Below are positions 7,980-18,174 of a stretch of 64,000 nucleotides of DNA, piece after piece (position 1 is the first letter of the stretch; every line of letters begins with the position of its first letter). Origin of the DNA: Streptomyces phaeoluteigriseus (GTDB taxonomy: Bacteria > Actinomycetota > Actinomycetes > Streptomycetales > Streptomycetaceae); the NCBI RefSeq assembly GCF_001896135.2, contig NZ_MPOH02000009.1:148082-212081 (forward strand), given 5' to 3'. The notes beneath the pieces were generated by a model that saw nothing but the letters and a program-made list of their open reading frames with translations, was not told the DNA's origin and searched no databases. Both the position numbers and the translations under genes were made by a program.

Positions 7980-9554
7980 GTGGCAGCCACTGATGGACAG
8001 CGGAACGGCGAACGGCTGCGCTGCCTGGTCACCGGGGCCTCCGGGTACATCGGCGGACGGCTGGTGCCTGAACTGCTCCAGGCCGGTCACCGGGTCCGGT
8101 GTCTGGCCCGCTCCCCCGGCAAGCTCCGCGACCATCCCTGGGCCCAGGACGCCGAAACCGTCCGCGGCGACGTCACGGACGCCGCCTCCGTCGCCAAGGC
8201 CATGCGCGGTGTCGACGTCGCCTACTACCTCGTGCACGCACTCGGAACCGGCTCCACCTTCGAGGACACCGACCGCCGCGCCGCCCGGATCTTCGCCGAG
8301 CAGGCGCACGCCGCCGGAGTACGACGGATCGTCTACCTCGGCGGACTCACCCCGAAAGGGGTGTCCGAGCGCTCCCTTTCCCCTCATCTGCGCTCCAGGG
8401 CGGAGGTCGGGCGCATCTTCCTCGACGCCCCGGTGCCCGCCACGGTGCTGCGGGCGGCCATCGTCATCGGCTCCGGGTCGGCGTCGTTCGAGATGCTGCG
8501 CTATCTCACCGAGCGGCTGCCCGTGATGGTGACCCCCAGTTGGGTGCACACACGGACGCAGCCGATCGGGGTCCACGACGTCCTGCGCTACCTCGTCGGC
8601 TCGGCCACCATGCCGCCCGACGTCGACCGGGCCTTCGACGTCGGCGGACCGGACGTTCTGACCTACCGGGAGATGATGCGCCGCTACGCCGTCATCGCGG
8701 GACTGCGGCGGCGGCTCATCGTGCCGGTACCGGTCCTCACCCCGCGGCTGTCGAGCCACTGGGTCGGCCTCGTCACCCCGGTGCCCGCGTCCATCGCCCG
8801 GCCGCTGACCGAATCCCTGCGCCACGAGGTCGTGTGCCACGAACACGACATCGCCCGGTACCTGCCCGATCCTCCGGGCCGGCCGCTGCCCTTCGACGAG
8901 GCCCTCGCCCTGGCCCTGCGCAGGGTTCGGGACGTCCAGGTAGCCGCCCGCTGGTCGTCCGACGTCGCGCCCGGCGCCCCCAGCGACCCGCTGCCCACCG
9001 ACCCCGACTGGGCCGGCGGCAGCCTCTACGAGGACGACCGGCACCTGCCGGTCGACGCGTCCCGCGCGTCGCTGTGGAAGGTCGTCGAAGGCATCGGCGG
9101 CGACAACGGCTGGTACTCCTTCCCTCTCGCCTGGGCGGTCCGGGGCTGGCTCGACCGGTTCGTCGGCGGAGTCGGTCCGCGCCGCGGACGACGCGACGCC
9201 GAGCGCCTGCGGGTCGGTGACCCGCTGGACTTCTGGCGGGTCGAGGAGATCGAGCCGGGCCGTCTGCTGCGGCTGCGTGCCGAGATGCGACTGCCCGGAC
9301 TCGCCTGGCTGGAGATGTACGTCGAAACGGACACCGCCGGCCGAACCCGGTACCGCCAGCGCACACTGTTCCATCCACGCGGACTGCTCGGCCACGCCTA
9401 TTGGTGGGGTGTCGCACCGTTCCACGCCGTCGTCTTCGGCGGTATGGCCCGCAACATCGCGCAGGCCGCCGCCAAAGGCACGAGGGCACCCGGACGTGCA
9501 CCGCGCACCGACCGCACCGGGCACGCCCGGTTCGTCAGGATCATTCGTCGCTAG
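7980..9554 (+). CDS. NAD(P)-dependent SDR-like protein with C-terminal DUF2867 domain
   Basis: 524 residues. The N-terminal ~300 residues are an atypical extended SDR/NmrA-like Rossmann fold with nucleotide-binding motif TGASGYIGG (about 18-26) and AYYLVHALG. The C-terminal part (about 335-505) matches DUF2867 (GGSLYEDDR, YSFPLAWAVRGWLDRFVGG, LRAEMRLPGLAWLEM). The two-domain architecture is common in actinobacteria next to light-induced genes, but its reaction is unknown to me. GTG start at 7980 with GGAAGGAG six bases upstream. It lies just before the photolyase block on the same strand and may be co-expressed with it. Confidence 0.82.
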   Translation: MAATDGQRNGERLRCLVTGASGYIGGRLVPELLQAGHRVRCLARSPGKLRDHPWAQDAETVRGDVTDAASVAKAMRGVDVAYYLVHALGTGSTFEDTDRRAARIFAEQAHAAGVRRIVYLGGLTPKGVSERSLSPHLRSRAEVGRIFLDAPVPATVLRAAIVIGSGSASFEMLRYLTERLPVMVTPSWVHTRTQPIGVHDVLRYLVGSATMPPDVDRAFDVGGPDVLTYREMMRRYAVIAGLRRRLIVPVPVLTPRLSSHWVGLVTPVPASIARPLTESLRHEVVCHEHDIARYLPDPPGRPLPFDEALALALRRVRDVQVAARWSSDVAPGAPSDPLPTDPDWAGGSLYEDDRHLPVDASRASLWKVVEGIGGDNGWYSFPLAWAVRGWLDRFVGGVGPRRGRRDAERLRVGDPLDFWRVEEIEPGRLLRLRAEMRLPGLAWLEMYVETDTAGRTRYRQRTLFHPRGLLGHAYWWGVAPFHAVVFGGMARNIAQAAAKGTRAPGRAPRTDRTGHARFVRIIRR

Positions 9555-9592
9555 GCCGCACGCAACCGTCTCACCCTCTCAGGAGCGACGAC

Positions 9593-9990
9593 ATGACCCG
9601 CGCGGTCGTCCTGTTCACCTCGGATCTTCGCCCGCACGACCATCCGACGCCGCGCCCCGTACCCACGGCGGCCGACGCGGAGGTCGCCCCCCACGTCCGC
9701 GCCCCCGGCGTACACACCGCGGGCTTCGACGCACCCAGCCGCGACATCTTCCCCACCGACTGCCTGCTCGACCCGGCCGCCGCGCCGCGACGACACGGGA
9801 TCCGCAACCCGGTCGTTCAGCGCAAACGCCGCGACCCGTACGGAACTTCGTGCGCAGTTGGGCACCCGAACCGCTCGTGGAGGACCGGTTCCTCCACGAG
9901 CCCCGGCGCGCCCGCCTCGACCACCCCCAACCTGTGCTCGACCTCTCCGACGGGCCGGCGCGCCCCGCGCACGCCCGCGGTCGCTACTGA
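9593..9990 (+). pseudogene. phrB (remnant): Internally deleted class I DNA photolyase remnant
   Basis: The reading frame opens like a class I CPD photolyase (MTRAVVLFTSDLRPHDHP, then AGFDAPSRDIFPTDCLLD, ATG 9593 with AGGAG upstream). After about 65 codons it jumps to what is normally the photolyase C-terminus (IRNPVVQRKRRDPYG, then a shifted frame with NFVRSWAPEP and a tail ending at TGA 9988-9990). More than 300 central codons, including the FAD-binding helical domain, are missing, and there is a one-base frameshift near 9843. A full photolyase is about 450 residues. The stop sits 13 bases before the intact photolyase-like gene, so this is the decayed upstream member of a light-repair pair. 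Confidence 0.75.
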
Positions 9991-10003
9991 GAAGGGACAC
10001 GCC

Positions 10004-11500
10004 GTGCACTGGCTCTTCGGCGACCAGCTCGGTCCTCACTTCCTCACCCCCGGCGACGGCGGCCCCGGCCGCGACACCCCGCTGCTCATGATCGAGGCGC
10101 GTTCGGTGTTCCGCCGCCGCCGCTTCCACCGGGCCAAGGCACACCTGATCCTCTCCGCCATGCGCCACCGGGCGGCCGAACTGGGCGAACGGATGACCTA
10201 CGTGCGGGCCGACACCTACCGGCAAGGGCTTGAAGAGGCCGCCGGCGACCGTCCGGTCACCGTGCACCACCCGACCTCGTACGCGGCACTGCGGCTGGTC
10301 CGCTCACTCCCCCAGGTCACCCTGAGTCCCGCACGGGGCTTCCTGGTGCCGATGGACGACTTCGCGGCGTGGGCCGACGGACAGGGCGGCGAGCGGCTGC
10401 GGCAGGAGGACTTCTACCGGTGGGTGCGCAAAGGCCACGACCTCCTGATGGACGGCGACGCCCCGGCCGGCGACCGGTGGAACCTGGACCACGACAACCG
10501 GCAGCCCCCACCGCGCGCAGCCTCCACGCTCCAGGTTCCCGCACCGTTCCGGCCGCGGGAGGACGAGATCGACGACGAGGTCCGCCACGACCTGGACCGC
10601 TGGGAGAGGGACGGGGACGTCGCCTTCGTCGGACGGGACGCACCGCGCGCGTTCCCGGCGAGTCGCGCCGAGGCTCGGGCCGCCCTCAAACGCTTCCTCA
10701 CCCACCGCCTCCCCACGTTCGGCCCCTACGAGGACGCCGTGCTCGCCGCCGACCCGGTGATGAGCCACAGCCTGCTGTCGTCCTCGCTCAACCTCGGCCT
10801 GCTCGACCCGGCCGAGTGCGTCGAGCGCGCGGAGGCGGAGTGGCGCGCCGGCCGGGCTCCTCTCAACAGCGTGGAGGGGTTCGTCCGGCAGATCGCCGGC
10901 TGGCGCGAGTACGTGTGGCAGCTCTACTGGTACTTCGGCGAGGACTACCGGCGCTCCAACGTCCTGCGCCACACCGCCGCGCTGCCGCACTGGTGGAGCG
11001 AGCTGGACGCGGACGCGGTGGAGGCGCGGTGCCTGCGCACGGTGCTGTCCCAGGTGCGCGACACGGGCTGGACCCACCACATCCCTCGGCTGATGATCCT
11101 CGGCAGTTACGCACTTCAGCGCGGCTGGGACCCCGCCGCGGTCACGGACTGGTTCCACCGCTGCTTCGTGGACGGATACGACTGGGTGATGGTGCCCAAC
11201 GTCGTCGGCATGTCCCAGTACGCCGACGGCGGCCGGATGACGACCAAGCCGTACACGTCGGGCGGCGCCTACGTACACCGTATGAGCGATCTGTGCGGAC
11301 CGTGCCGCTACCGGCCGGGGGACCGGACCGGGGAGCAGGCCTGCCCCTACACGGCCGGTTACTGGGCCTTCCTCGACAGGCACCGGGACCGGCTCGGCCG
11401 CAACCATCGCACCGCCCGACCGGTGCACCAGCTCGGTCGGCTGACCGATCTCCCCGAGGTACGCCGCCAGGAGCGCGACAGAGGTGACGCACCGCCATGA
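10004..11500 (+). CDS. Iron-sulfur photolyase/cryptochrome (FeS-BCP, photolyase-related family)
   Basis: 498-residue flavoprotein of the prokaryotic iron-sulfur photolyase/cryptochrome group. Four cysteines at residues 343, 431, 434 and 447 have the 88-3-13 spacing I recall for the [4Fe-4S] ligands of Agrobacterium PhrB (350, 438, 441, 454). The motif HWLFGDQLGPHF opens the N-terminal antenna domain, and the FAD domain contains NSVEGFVRQIAGWREYVW and NVVGMSQYADGG. It is expected to repair (6-4) photoproducts or act as a blue-light sensor. GTG start at 10004 with GAAGGGA upstream. It lies between the decayed class I photolyase and crtE, as expected for a LitR/LitS-type light regulon. Confidence 0.85.
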   Translation: MHWLFGDQLGPHFLTPGDGGPGRDTPLLMIEARSVFRRRRFHRAKAHLILSAMRHRAAELGERMTYVRADTYRQGLEEAAGDRPVTVHHPTSYAALRLVRSLPQVTLSPARGFLVPMDDFAAWADGQGGERLRQEDFYRWVRKGHDLLMDGDAPAGDRWNLDHDNRQPPPRAASTLQVPAPFRPREDEIDDEVRHDLDRWERDGDVAFVGRDAPRAFPASRAEARAALKRFLTHRLPTFGPYEDAVLAADPVMSHSLLSSSLNLGLLDPAECVERAEAEWRAGRAPLNSVEGFVRQIAGWREYVWQLYWYFGEDYRRSNVLRHTAALPHWWSELDADAVEARCLRTVLSQVRDTGWTHHIPRLMILGSYALQRGWDPAAVTDWFHRCFVDGYDWVMVPNVVGMSQYADGGRMTTKPYTSGGAYVHRMSDLCGPCRYRPGDRTGEQACPYTAGYWAFLDRHRDRLGRNHRTARPVHQLGRLTDLPEVRRQERDRGDAPP

Positions 11501-11635
11501 CGAGGCGGAGGTTGGGCCGATGGAGTGGGCGTCAGCGGGACGACCCGCCAACCGGGCAGGAATCAGCGCATCCGTACAGGGCCACTCCGCCGAAGCAACG
11601 GTGTGCAGATGACCGGGAGTGAGAAGGAGTTGCGC

Positions 11636-12778
11636 ATGCTGGGACTGCGGCCCACGGTGGCCGAACCGGTCGGGCGGGCCGACGGTCCGCTCACGGCCCG
11701 CGAGGGGGCCCGGGCCGCCGAGGCGGAACTCGGGCGCGTCCTCGACGATGTGCTGGGACGCGCCCGCGAGGCGGACCCGGTGTTCGCCCGTGACATCGCC
11801 GACCGCGTCGCCTCGTTGGTCCTGCGCGGCGGGAAGCGGCTGCGCACGGCGTTCGCGTGGTGCGGATGGCGGGCCGCCGGCGGAACCGGGGATGCGACGC
11901 CGGTCCTGCGCACCGGTGCGGCCCTCGAACTCGTCCAGGCCTGCGCCCTCATCCACGACGACCTGATGGACGGATCACCACTGCGTCGCGGCGCGCCGGC
12001 GGTACACGTGGACCTCGCCCGCATGCATGAGACCGCACGCATGACGGGCTCACCCGAAACGTTCGCGACCTCCGCGGCGGTCCTCGCCGGCGACCTCGCC
12101 CTGGCCTGGGCGGACGACCTGATGACGGAGACGGTGCTCGGCTCGCCGCACGGCCCACAACTGCACCGCGAGTGGCAGGCCATGCGCACCGAGATGGTCG
12201 CCGGACAGTACCGGGACATCCACGCGCAGGCCACCGGCGCGTCCGGCGTCGACGAGGCGGTGACCATCGCCACCCTCAAGAGCGCCCTGTACACGGTGGA
12301 GCGTCCGCTGGCGCTGGGCGCGTCCCTGGCCGGCGCCGATGCCACCGTCCTGGACGCGCTGCGCTCCGCCGGACGGTGCGCCGGCCTCGCGTTCCAGCTC
12401 CGCGACGACATCCTCGGTGCCTTCGGCGACCCGGCCGAGACGGGCAAGTCGTCCGAGGACGACCTCCGCACGCGCAAGCTCACCTATCTGCTCGCCGTCG
12501 GCTCCCGGCTCGCCGAGGCCTCCGGTGACCGGGAAGCCGCGGACGTACTGGCCCCGGGTGCGCCGTCCGTGTCCGACGACACCGTGCGCCGCATGCGGGC
12601 GGCACTGGAGCGCACGGGGGCGCGGGCCGTCGTCGAGTCGAAGGTCACCGAGCTGGCCGCGACGAGCCTGCGGCACTTCGACCGGACCGGCGCGGAGCCA
12701 TCGGTGCGGCGCGAGTTCGCCGCGCTGGTCGGACGAGCGTCCGGAATGGCGCCCCACCGCACGGGGGAGGCCGCGTGA
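11636..12778 (+). CDS. crtE: Geranylgeranyl diphosphate synthase
   Basis: 380-residue trans-polyprenyl diphosphate synthase that makes the C20 precursor of carotenoids. The first Asp-rich motif is IHDDLMD (about 105-111) and the second RDDILGAFGD (about 256-265); GGKRLR near residue 64 binds isopentenyl diphosphate. I chose ATG 11636 because AAGGAG at 11624-11629 is ideally spaced; the in-frame ATG at 11609 is weaker. Its TGA overlaps the GTG of crtI, so crtE-crtI-crtB-crtV form one translationally coupled operon. The roughly 135 bases before it should hold the light-dependent promoter, though I could not assign a -35/-10 pair. Confidence 0.93.
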   Translation: MLGLRPTVAEPVGRADGPLTAREGARAAEAELGRVLDDVLGRAREADPVFARDIADRVASLVLRGGKRLRTAFAWCGWRAAGGTGDATPVLRTGAALELVQACALIHDDLMDGSPLRRGAPAVHVDLARMHETARMTGSPETFATSAAVLAGDLALAWADDLMTETVLGSPHGPQLHREWQAMRTEMVAGQYRDIHAQATGASGVDEAVTIATLKSALYTVERPLALGASLAGADATVLDALRSAGRCAGLAFQLRDDILGAFGDPAETGKSSEDDLRTRKLTYLLAVGSRLAEASGDREAADVLAPGAPSVSDDTVRRMRAALERTGARAVVESKVTELAATSLRHFDRTGAEPSVRREFAALVGRASGMAPHRTGEAA

Positions 12779-14346
12779 GGACGGTAGCGGGTCCCACGGA
12801 CCACGTGGTCGTGGTGGGCGCCGGCCTGTCCGGCCTCGCCTGCGCGCTGCACCTTCTGGGCGCCGGTCGCCGAGTGACGGTCGTCGAACGGGACGACGGC
12901 CCCGGCGGCCGGGCGGGCCGCGTACGCCTGGGCGGCTACGAGATCGACACCGGACCCACCGTCCTCACCATGCCGCACCTGGCCGACGAAGCCTTCGCCG
13001 CCGTGGGCGACAGCCTCGACCGCCACGTCGAGCTGACGGCCCTGCACCCCGCGTACCGGGCCTGTTTCGCAGACGGCAGCTCCCTCGACGTGCACACCGA
13101 CGGCGAGGCGATGGAGGCCGAGGTCAGACGGTTCGCGGGCCCGGCGGAGGCAGCCGGCTACCGCGAACTGCGGGACTGGCTGGAGCGGTTGTACCGGGCC
13201 CAGATGCGGCGGTTCATCGACACGAACTTCGACTCTCCCTTCCAACTGCTGCACCCGGACCTGGCACGTCTGGCGGCGCTGGGCGGATTCGGCCGGCTGG
13301 ACCGTCGTATCGGCCGTTTCCTCGCCGACCCCCGGCTGCGCCGGGTCTTCTCCTTCCAGGCCCTGTACGCCGGTGTGGCCCCGGCCAGAGCCCTCGCGGC
13401 CTACGCGGTGATCGCCTACATGGACACCGTGGCCGGCGTCTGGTTCCCCAAGGGCGGCATGCACGCGCTGCCGCGCGGGATGGCGAACGCGGCGGCACAG
13501 ACGGGCGCCGAGTTCCGCTGGTCGGCCGAGGCGACCATGCTGGAACGGTCGGGGGACCGGGTCCGTGCCGTGCGTCTGGCGTCGGGCGAGAGCATCCGTT
13601 GTGACGCCGTGGTGCTGACGTGCGAGCTGCCCGCCGCGCACCGGCTCCTGGGACGCGCTCCGAAGCGGCCGGTGCGGTTGCGTCACTCACCGTCCTCGGT
13701 CGTCCTGCACGCCGGAACCGACCGCACGTGGCCCGGTCTGGCCCACCACACGCTGTCTTTCGGCGCCGCCTGGGAACGCACCTTCGACCAGCTCACCCGC
13801 ACGGGAGAGTTGATGAGCGACCCGTCCCTGCTGATCACCCGGCCGACCACGCACGACCCCGGCCTGGCTCCACCAGGCAGGCACCTGCACTACGTCCTGG
13901 CGCCCTGCCCGAACACCGACGTGGGACCTTCCGGGGCCGAGTGGCGTGATCTGGGGCCGCGCTACCGCGACTGCCTGGTCGCCGAGTTGGAGCGCCGGGG
14001 ACTCGACGGGTTCGCGGACAGCGTCCAGGAGGAGCTGCTGGTGACGCCGCTGGACTGGACGGCGCAGGGACATGCCGCGGGCAGCCCCTTCTCGGTCTCG
14101 CACACCTTCGCCCAGACCGGCCCGTTCCGTCCACGCAACCTGGTGCGCGGCCTGGAGAACGTCGTGCTCGCGGGCTGCGGCACCACCCCCGGCGTCGGGG
14201 TGCCGACCGTGCTCATCAGCGGCAAGCTCGCCGCCGGCCGCGTGACCGGCGGACGTACCGGCATCCGTCACGTGCACACGCGTCCGGCACGGCGTGGCAC
14301 CCGAGCCGTCGCACCGACCGCGGAAGGCGCCCATGACCCGTCGTGA
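12775..14346 (+). CDS. crtI: Phytoene desaturase
   Basis: 523-residue FAD-dependent desaturase converting phytoene to lycopene. The N-terminal dinucleotide fold is [17 protein letters not shown] followed by the GG-doublet region PGGRAGR. The C-terminal CrtI signature is [19 protein letters not shown] (about residues 460-479). The GTG start at 12775 overlaps the crtE stop, and its own end overlaps the start of crtB by 14 bases. Confidence 0.95.
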   Translation: MRTVAGPTDHVVVVGAGLSGLACALHLLGAGRRVTVVERDDGPGGRAGRVRLGGYEIDTGPTVLTMPHLADEAFAAVGDSLDRHVELTALHPAYRACFADGSSLDVHTDGEAMEAEVRRFAGPAEAAGYRELRDWLERLYRAQMRRFIDTNFDSPFQLLHPDLARLAALGGFGRLDRRIGRFLADPRLRRVFSFQALYAGVAPARALAAYAVIAYMDTVAGVWFPKGGMHALPRGMANAAAQTGAEFRWSAEATMLERSGDRVRAVRLASGESIRCDAVVLTCELPAAHRLLGRAPKRPVRLRHSPSSVVLHAGTDRTWPGLAHHTLSFGAAWERTFDQLTRTGELMSDPSLLITRPTTHDPGLAPPGRHLHYVLAPCPNTDVGPSGAEWRDLGPRYRDCLVAELERRGLDGFADSVQEELLVTPLDWTAQGHAAGSPFSVSHTFAQTGPFRPRNLVRGLENVVLAGCGTTPGVGVPTVLISGKLAAGRVTGGRTGIRHVHTRPARRGTRAVAPTAEGAHDPS

Positions 14347-15331
14347 GCTGGACGCCGCGGGCATCACCGACCCCGCCCTGCGTGCCGCCTACACCGAGTG
14401 CCGACGACTCAACGCCCGTCACGGCAAGAGCTACTTCCTGGCCACCCGCCTGCTGCCGGTGGAGCGGCGGTCCGCCGTGCACGCCCTGTACGGTTTCGCC
14501 CGCTGGGCGGACGACATCGTGGACGACCTCGACCGGCACCGGACACCCCGGGAACGCGACCGTCGGCTGATGCGTCTGGAGGACGACCTCGCACGCGGGC
14601 TGCGCACCGGGACGGGGGACGAGCCGGTGGTGCGGGCCGTCGCCGACACCGCTGAACGGTACGACATCGAGCACACGCTGTTCGCCGACTTCCTGGCCTC
14701 GATGCGCAGCGACCTGCACGTCACGGACTATCCCACCTACGCCGACCTGCGGACCTACATGCACGGCTCCGCCGCGGTGATGGGGCTGCAGATGCTGCCG
14801 GTACTCGGCACGGTCGTCCCCCGTGAGGAGGCGGCGCCGCACGCGGCGGCCCTCGGGGTGGCCTTCCAGCTCACCAACTTCCTGCGCGATGTCGGCGAGG
14901 ACCTGGACCGGGGGCGCGTCTACCTGCCGGCCGACCTGCTCGCCGCCCACGGCGTGGACCGGCCCATGCTCGAGTGGAGCCGCCGCACGGGCCGCACCGA
15001 CCCGCGCATCCGCGCGGCACTCGTCGCCGCCGAAGACCTGACGCGGAAGGTCTACCGGGCGGCGGAACCCGGCATCGCCATGCTCGACCCGCGGACCCGC
15101 CCCTGCATCCGGACCGCGTTCGCCCTCTACGGCGGCATCCTCGACGCGATCGCGGACCAGGGGTACACGGTGCTGCAGCGTCGTGCGGTGGTCTCCCGAG
15201 TCCGCCGCGCGGCCACGGCGACGGCCGGAGTCGTACAGATCGCCGGCGCGCGATGGCGTGCCGTCCGCACCGACCGTCGGGCGCCCCAGCCGGGCGTCAC
15301 TCCGCTGCCGTGGAAGGGACCCGTGAAGTGA
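14333..15331 (+). CDS. crtB: Phytoene synthase
   Basis: 332-residue squalene/phytoene synthase that condenses two geranylgeranyl diphosphates. Asp-rich motifs are [12 protein letters not shown] (about 58-69) and [18 protein letters not shown] (about 182-199). The ATG at 14333 follows GGAAGG and lies inside the end of crtI. The TGA overlaps the likely GTG start of the following Rieske gene. Confidence 0.94.
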   Translation: MTRRELDAAGITDPALRAAYTECRRLNARHGKSYFLATRLLPVERRSAVHALYGFARWADDIVDDLDRHRTPRERDRRLMRLEDDLARGLRTGTGDEPVVRAVADTAERYDIEHTLFADFLASMRSDLHVTDYPTYADLRTYMHGSAAVMGLQMLPVLGTVVPREEAAPHAAALGVAFQLTNFLRDVGEDLDRGRVYLPADLLAAHGVDRPMLEWSRRTGRTDPRIRAALVAAEDLTRKVYRAAEPGIAMLDPRTRPCIRTAFALYGGILDAIADQGYTVLQRRAVVSRVRRAATATAGVVQIAGARWRAVRTDRRAPQPGVTPLPWKGPVK

Positions 15332-16334
15332 GTGACCGAGCGGACCGGACCCGTTGGACACCGCCGTTGCGGCGCGCCGCCGGTCGGACTGGGCGACCCA
15401 GACACCGACGTGGCGCGAGGCCCGCCCGGCTCTGATCGCCGACGCGCTCGAGCGGGCCTCCGCCCGTCCCTCCGGGAACTGGTTCGTCGTCGGGGCCTCC
15501 CGTGACGTTCGCGCCGGCGGCCGCCCCTACGGCAGGACGGTGGGCGGTGTGGAGGTCGTGCTGTGGCGGTCGGACACCGGTGACCTGCGCGCGGGCCCGG
15601 GCAGCTGCCCGCACCTCGGTGCGCCCCTGCGGGACAGCCGGGTGGTGTGCGGAACGCTGGTGTGCCACTGGCACGGACTGGCCCTGGACGACGGGGCGTT
15701 CGCAGGATGGCGTCCGTACCCGGTTCATGACGACGGCGTGCTGGTGTGGGTCCGGTTGGACGCGGTCGGCGGCGAGGAGCCGTCCGAGCGCCCCGTGGTG
15801 CCGGTGCGGCCGGCGGCGCGCAGCGGGGTGGACGCCGTCTTCACGGCCGTAGGGCGGTGCGAACCCCAGGACGTGGTCGCCAATCGGCTCGACCCGTGGC
15901 ACGGGTCGTGGTTCCACCCGTACTCGTTCGTCGACCTGACGGTGGCCCGGCCACCACAGGGACCGGAGGACGACGTCTTCGTCGTCGACGTCTCCTTCCG
16001 GGTGACCGACCGTCTGGTGGTGCCGGTGCGGGCGGAGTTCACCGCTCCCGGGCCTCGTACGGTGGTCATGCGCATCACGGAGGGGGAAGGGTCCACGTCC
16101 GTGGTCGAGACCCATGCCACGCCGGTGACGGGCAAGTCGGCCCAACGGCCGCGGACGGCCGTCGTCGAGGCGGTCGTCGCCGCCTCGGACCGGCGCGGCT
16201 TCGCCCTGGCGCGGGCGGCGGCGCCCATGCTGCGCCCGTTGATGCGCCGGACAGCAGGCAGGCTGTGGCGCGACGACCTCGCGTACGCGGAGCGGCGCTG
16301 GGAGCTGCGCAGCAGCGGTCAGTTCCCGGGGTGA
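15328..16334 (+). CDS. crtV: Rieske [2Fe-2S] protein in the carotenoid operon, probable N-terminal frameshift
   Basis: The main frame (from TTG 15354, 326 residues) contains a Rieske cluster motif: CPHLGAPL (C, H) then CHWHGLAL (C, H) about 14 residues later. The family appears in Streptomyces crt clusters directly after crtB, the position called crtV; the symbol rests on position and memory. No ribosome binding site precedes TTG 15354. A GTG at 15328 overlaps the crtB stop in the way seen through the operon and encodes [16 protein letters not shown], which would join smoothly to [17 protein letters not shown] after a one-base shift near 15375. I therefore give the gene from 15328 and flag the shift. 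It probably transfers electrons in late carotenoid modification; its exact reaction is unknown to me. Confidence 0.72.
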
Positions 16335-16620
16335 TCACCAGAGCGGCGGAGAGAGGGCTCCGGCCTGCCCGGTCGGGGGCCGGCTCTCGTTGTGGGCCGG
16401 GATCTGTGCCCGAGCGTGAGGGGTGGCCCGCCCTCCCCCGCTTCGGCTGGAGAAGCCTGTTCGCCGGCGGCGGCATGCCGTCGGCGGGCAGTTCCTTGCC
16501 GGTGTCACTCCGCTCCCCGGCCGTCGGTGTTCGGCCCGGGTCTCCCCGGTTTCCGCGCGAACGGGGCGGAGCCGTCTGCGGGCCCTGCGAGCTGTTCGCC
16601 CCTGAGCGGGAGAACGGCGC

Positions 16621-18174
16621 TCAGCGGTTTCCCACGCGGCTGAGGGCGCGCAGCACCGTCGAACGGCCGGCGCGGGGAACCGTCCACAGCGTCTGTCCGC
16701 GTACTCCCCAGTCCGCGAGCAGGGCTCCGGCCGCCAGGAACCCGGTGGTGGCCGCGCGTTCCATCAAGGCCACGGGCAGGTCGCTGCGGATCGCGTCCCC
16801 GGCCAGTGTCACCCTCGGGTGAGGAGTGAGCACGGTGGGCCGTCGGGTGTGGGACCCGACCGGGAAGAAGGGACAGTCGGAGCGCCATGCGTGCCGGGCG
16901 TCCAGGATCCGTGCTTGCCGTGTCTCCGGGTACACGCGGTGGAGGCTGTCGATGAGGCGGTTCTGCACCGTCTGCGGTGCGGACCCCGCGGCGACGGCGT
17001 AAGCGTGCAGTTCCACCACGGAACCGCCGCTGCGGGCGGCCCAGCGTGCGGCCTCCCCCTCGTAGCGGTCGAGGACGCTGATGTTGTCGAGGCCGTCGAA
17101 GCCGCTGGTGCCGAGGAATCCCGGGCGGTCGGCGCGGACCGGCCGGTCGAGCCAGAGCCGGGAGACGAGGAAGGGCGGGGCGGTCGTCAGGGAGGCGATG
17201 TCGTCGCGCCAGACCGGAGTGCCGAGGCCGGGTGACGCGGCGACCACCTCACGCAGCGCTCCGGGGTCGAGGGCGAGGACCGCTGCTTCGTACCGGTCCA
17301 GGGCGTCGTCCGTCCGCACCTCCAATCCCCCGGCGTCGTCGGGGTGGACGCCGCGTACGGGTGTGCCGGTGCGGATGACGGCGCCGAGGCTCTGGAGGTA
17401 GTCACCGAGCGGCTCCCACAGGGCCTGGGGGAAGGGCTCGTCCGGTACGTCGAAGAGCAACCCCTCCGCCGAGCCCAGAAAGTAGATGTGGAACATCAGC
17501 AGCAGTTCCGCGGCGGACAGTTCGCGCGGGTCCGCGAAGAAGCTGCGGGAGAACACCTCGAAGGCCAGGTGGTGCGCGGCTTCGGGGAAGCGGACGCGTT
17601 CCAGGAACGCCGTGGCGCTCATGTCGTCGAAGCGTTCGTAGGCCTCGGGCACGCGGACGTCGAGGAGCGGCAGTGCCGCCCGGGCGTCCATGCCGGCGAG
17701 GTCGCGCCAGCCGAAGGTGGGGCTGAGGACGACGAACCCGAGCGCGCTGAACGGTGGGGTGCGCGGGACGCGTGCGAAGCTGTCGGTCAGTCCGCCGCTG
17801 TGCCGTAGCGGGTAGTCGGGCAGCGGGCGGAGGCGGTCGAGTCCGGGATCGGTGCGCCGCAGCAGGCCACGCAGGTTGTAGTACTGGCGGAAGAAGGCGT
17901 GGAAGCCGCGGCTCATGGTCGCCCGGGACCCGTCGGAGAGACGGGTGGGCCAACCCGTGAGACGTCCGCCGAGCGAGTCCTCGCGTTCGTAGAGGGTGAC
18001 GCGGGCGCCTCGTTCGGCCAGCAGGGTGGCGGCGGCCAGGCCGGCGATGCCCGCGCCGACCACGGCGACCGACGGCGCGTCCTCGCGGTCGAATCGGTCG
18101 CGGCCCGGAGCGGGCATGATGATCTCCGCCTTGCGGTCGCGCCCCCGGCGGGTGGCCTGACGGCGGGCGCTCAC
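16621..18174 (-). CDS. crtU: Carotene desaturase/methyltransferase making aromatic end groups
   Basis: 517-residue CrtI-like flavoprotein. The FAD fold is VAVVGAGIAGLAAATLLAERG and the C-terminus has VTLAGDAIRSDLPVALMERA, as in CrtU of isorenieratene producers. CrtU desaturates and shifts a methyl group on beta-rings, turning beta-carotene into isorenieratene. The GTG start at 18174 overlaps the TGA of crtT. It is the last gene of a leftward operon that converges on crtEIBV; the 286 bases between the two operons show only imperfect inverted repeats. Confidence 0.9.
   Translation of the reverse strand: MSARRQATRRGRDRKAEIIMPAPGRDRFDREDAPSVAVVGAGIAGLAAATLLAERGARVTLYEREDSLGGRLTGWPTRLSDGSRATMSRGFHAFFRQYYNLRGLLRRTDPGLDRLRPLPDYPLRHSGGLTDSFARVPRTPPFSALGFVVLSPTFGWRDLAGMDARAALPLLDVRVPEAYERFDDMSATAFLERVRFPEAAHHLAFEVFSRSFFADPRELSAAELLLMFHIYFLGSAEGLLFDVPDEPFPQALWEPLGDYLQSLGAVIRTGTPVRGVHPDDAGGLEVRTDDALDRYEAAVLALDPGALREVVAASPGLGTPVWRDDIASLTTAPPFLVSRLWLDRPVRADRPGFLGTSGFDGLDNISVLDRYEGEAARWAARSGGSVVELHAYAVAAGSAPQTVQNRLIDSLHRVYPETRQARILDARHAWRSDCPFFPVGSHTRRPTVLTPHPRVTLAGDAIRSDLPVALMERAATTGFLAAGALLADWGVRGQTLWTVPRAGRSTVLRALSRVGNR

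Noticed and set aside
9401..10003. A single long reading frame joining the photolyase remnant to the iron-sulfur photolyase
   Set aside because: The upstream half matches a class I photolyase in two frames, and the downstream gene has its own start and ribosome binding site at 10004. The joined frame is accidental.
16335..16620. Terminator between convergent crtV and crtU
   Set aside because: Only imperfect inverted repeats were found; none has a convincing stem.
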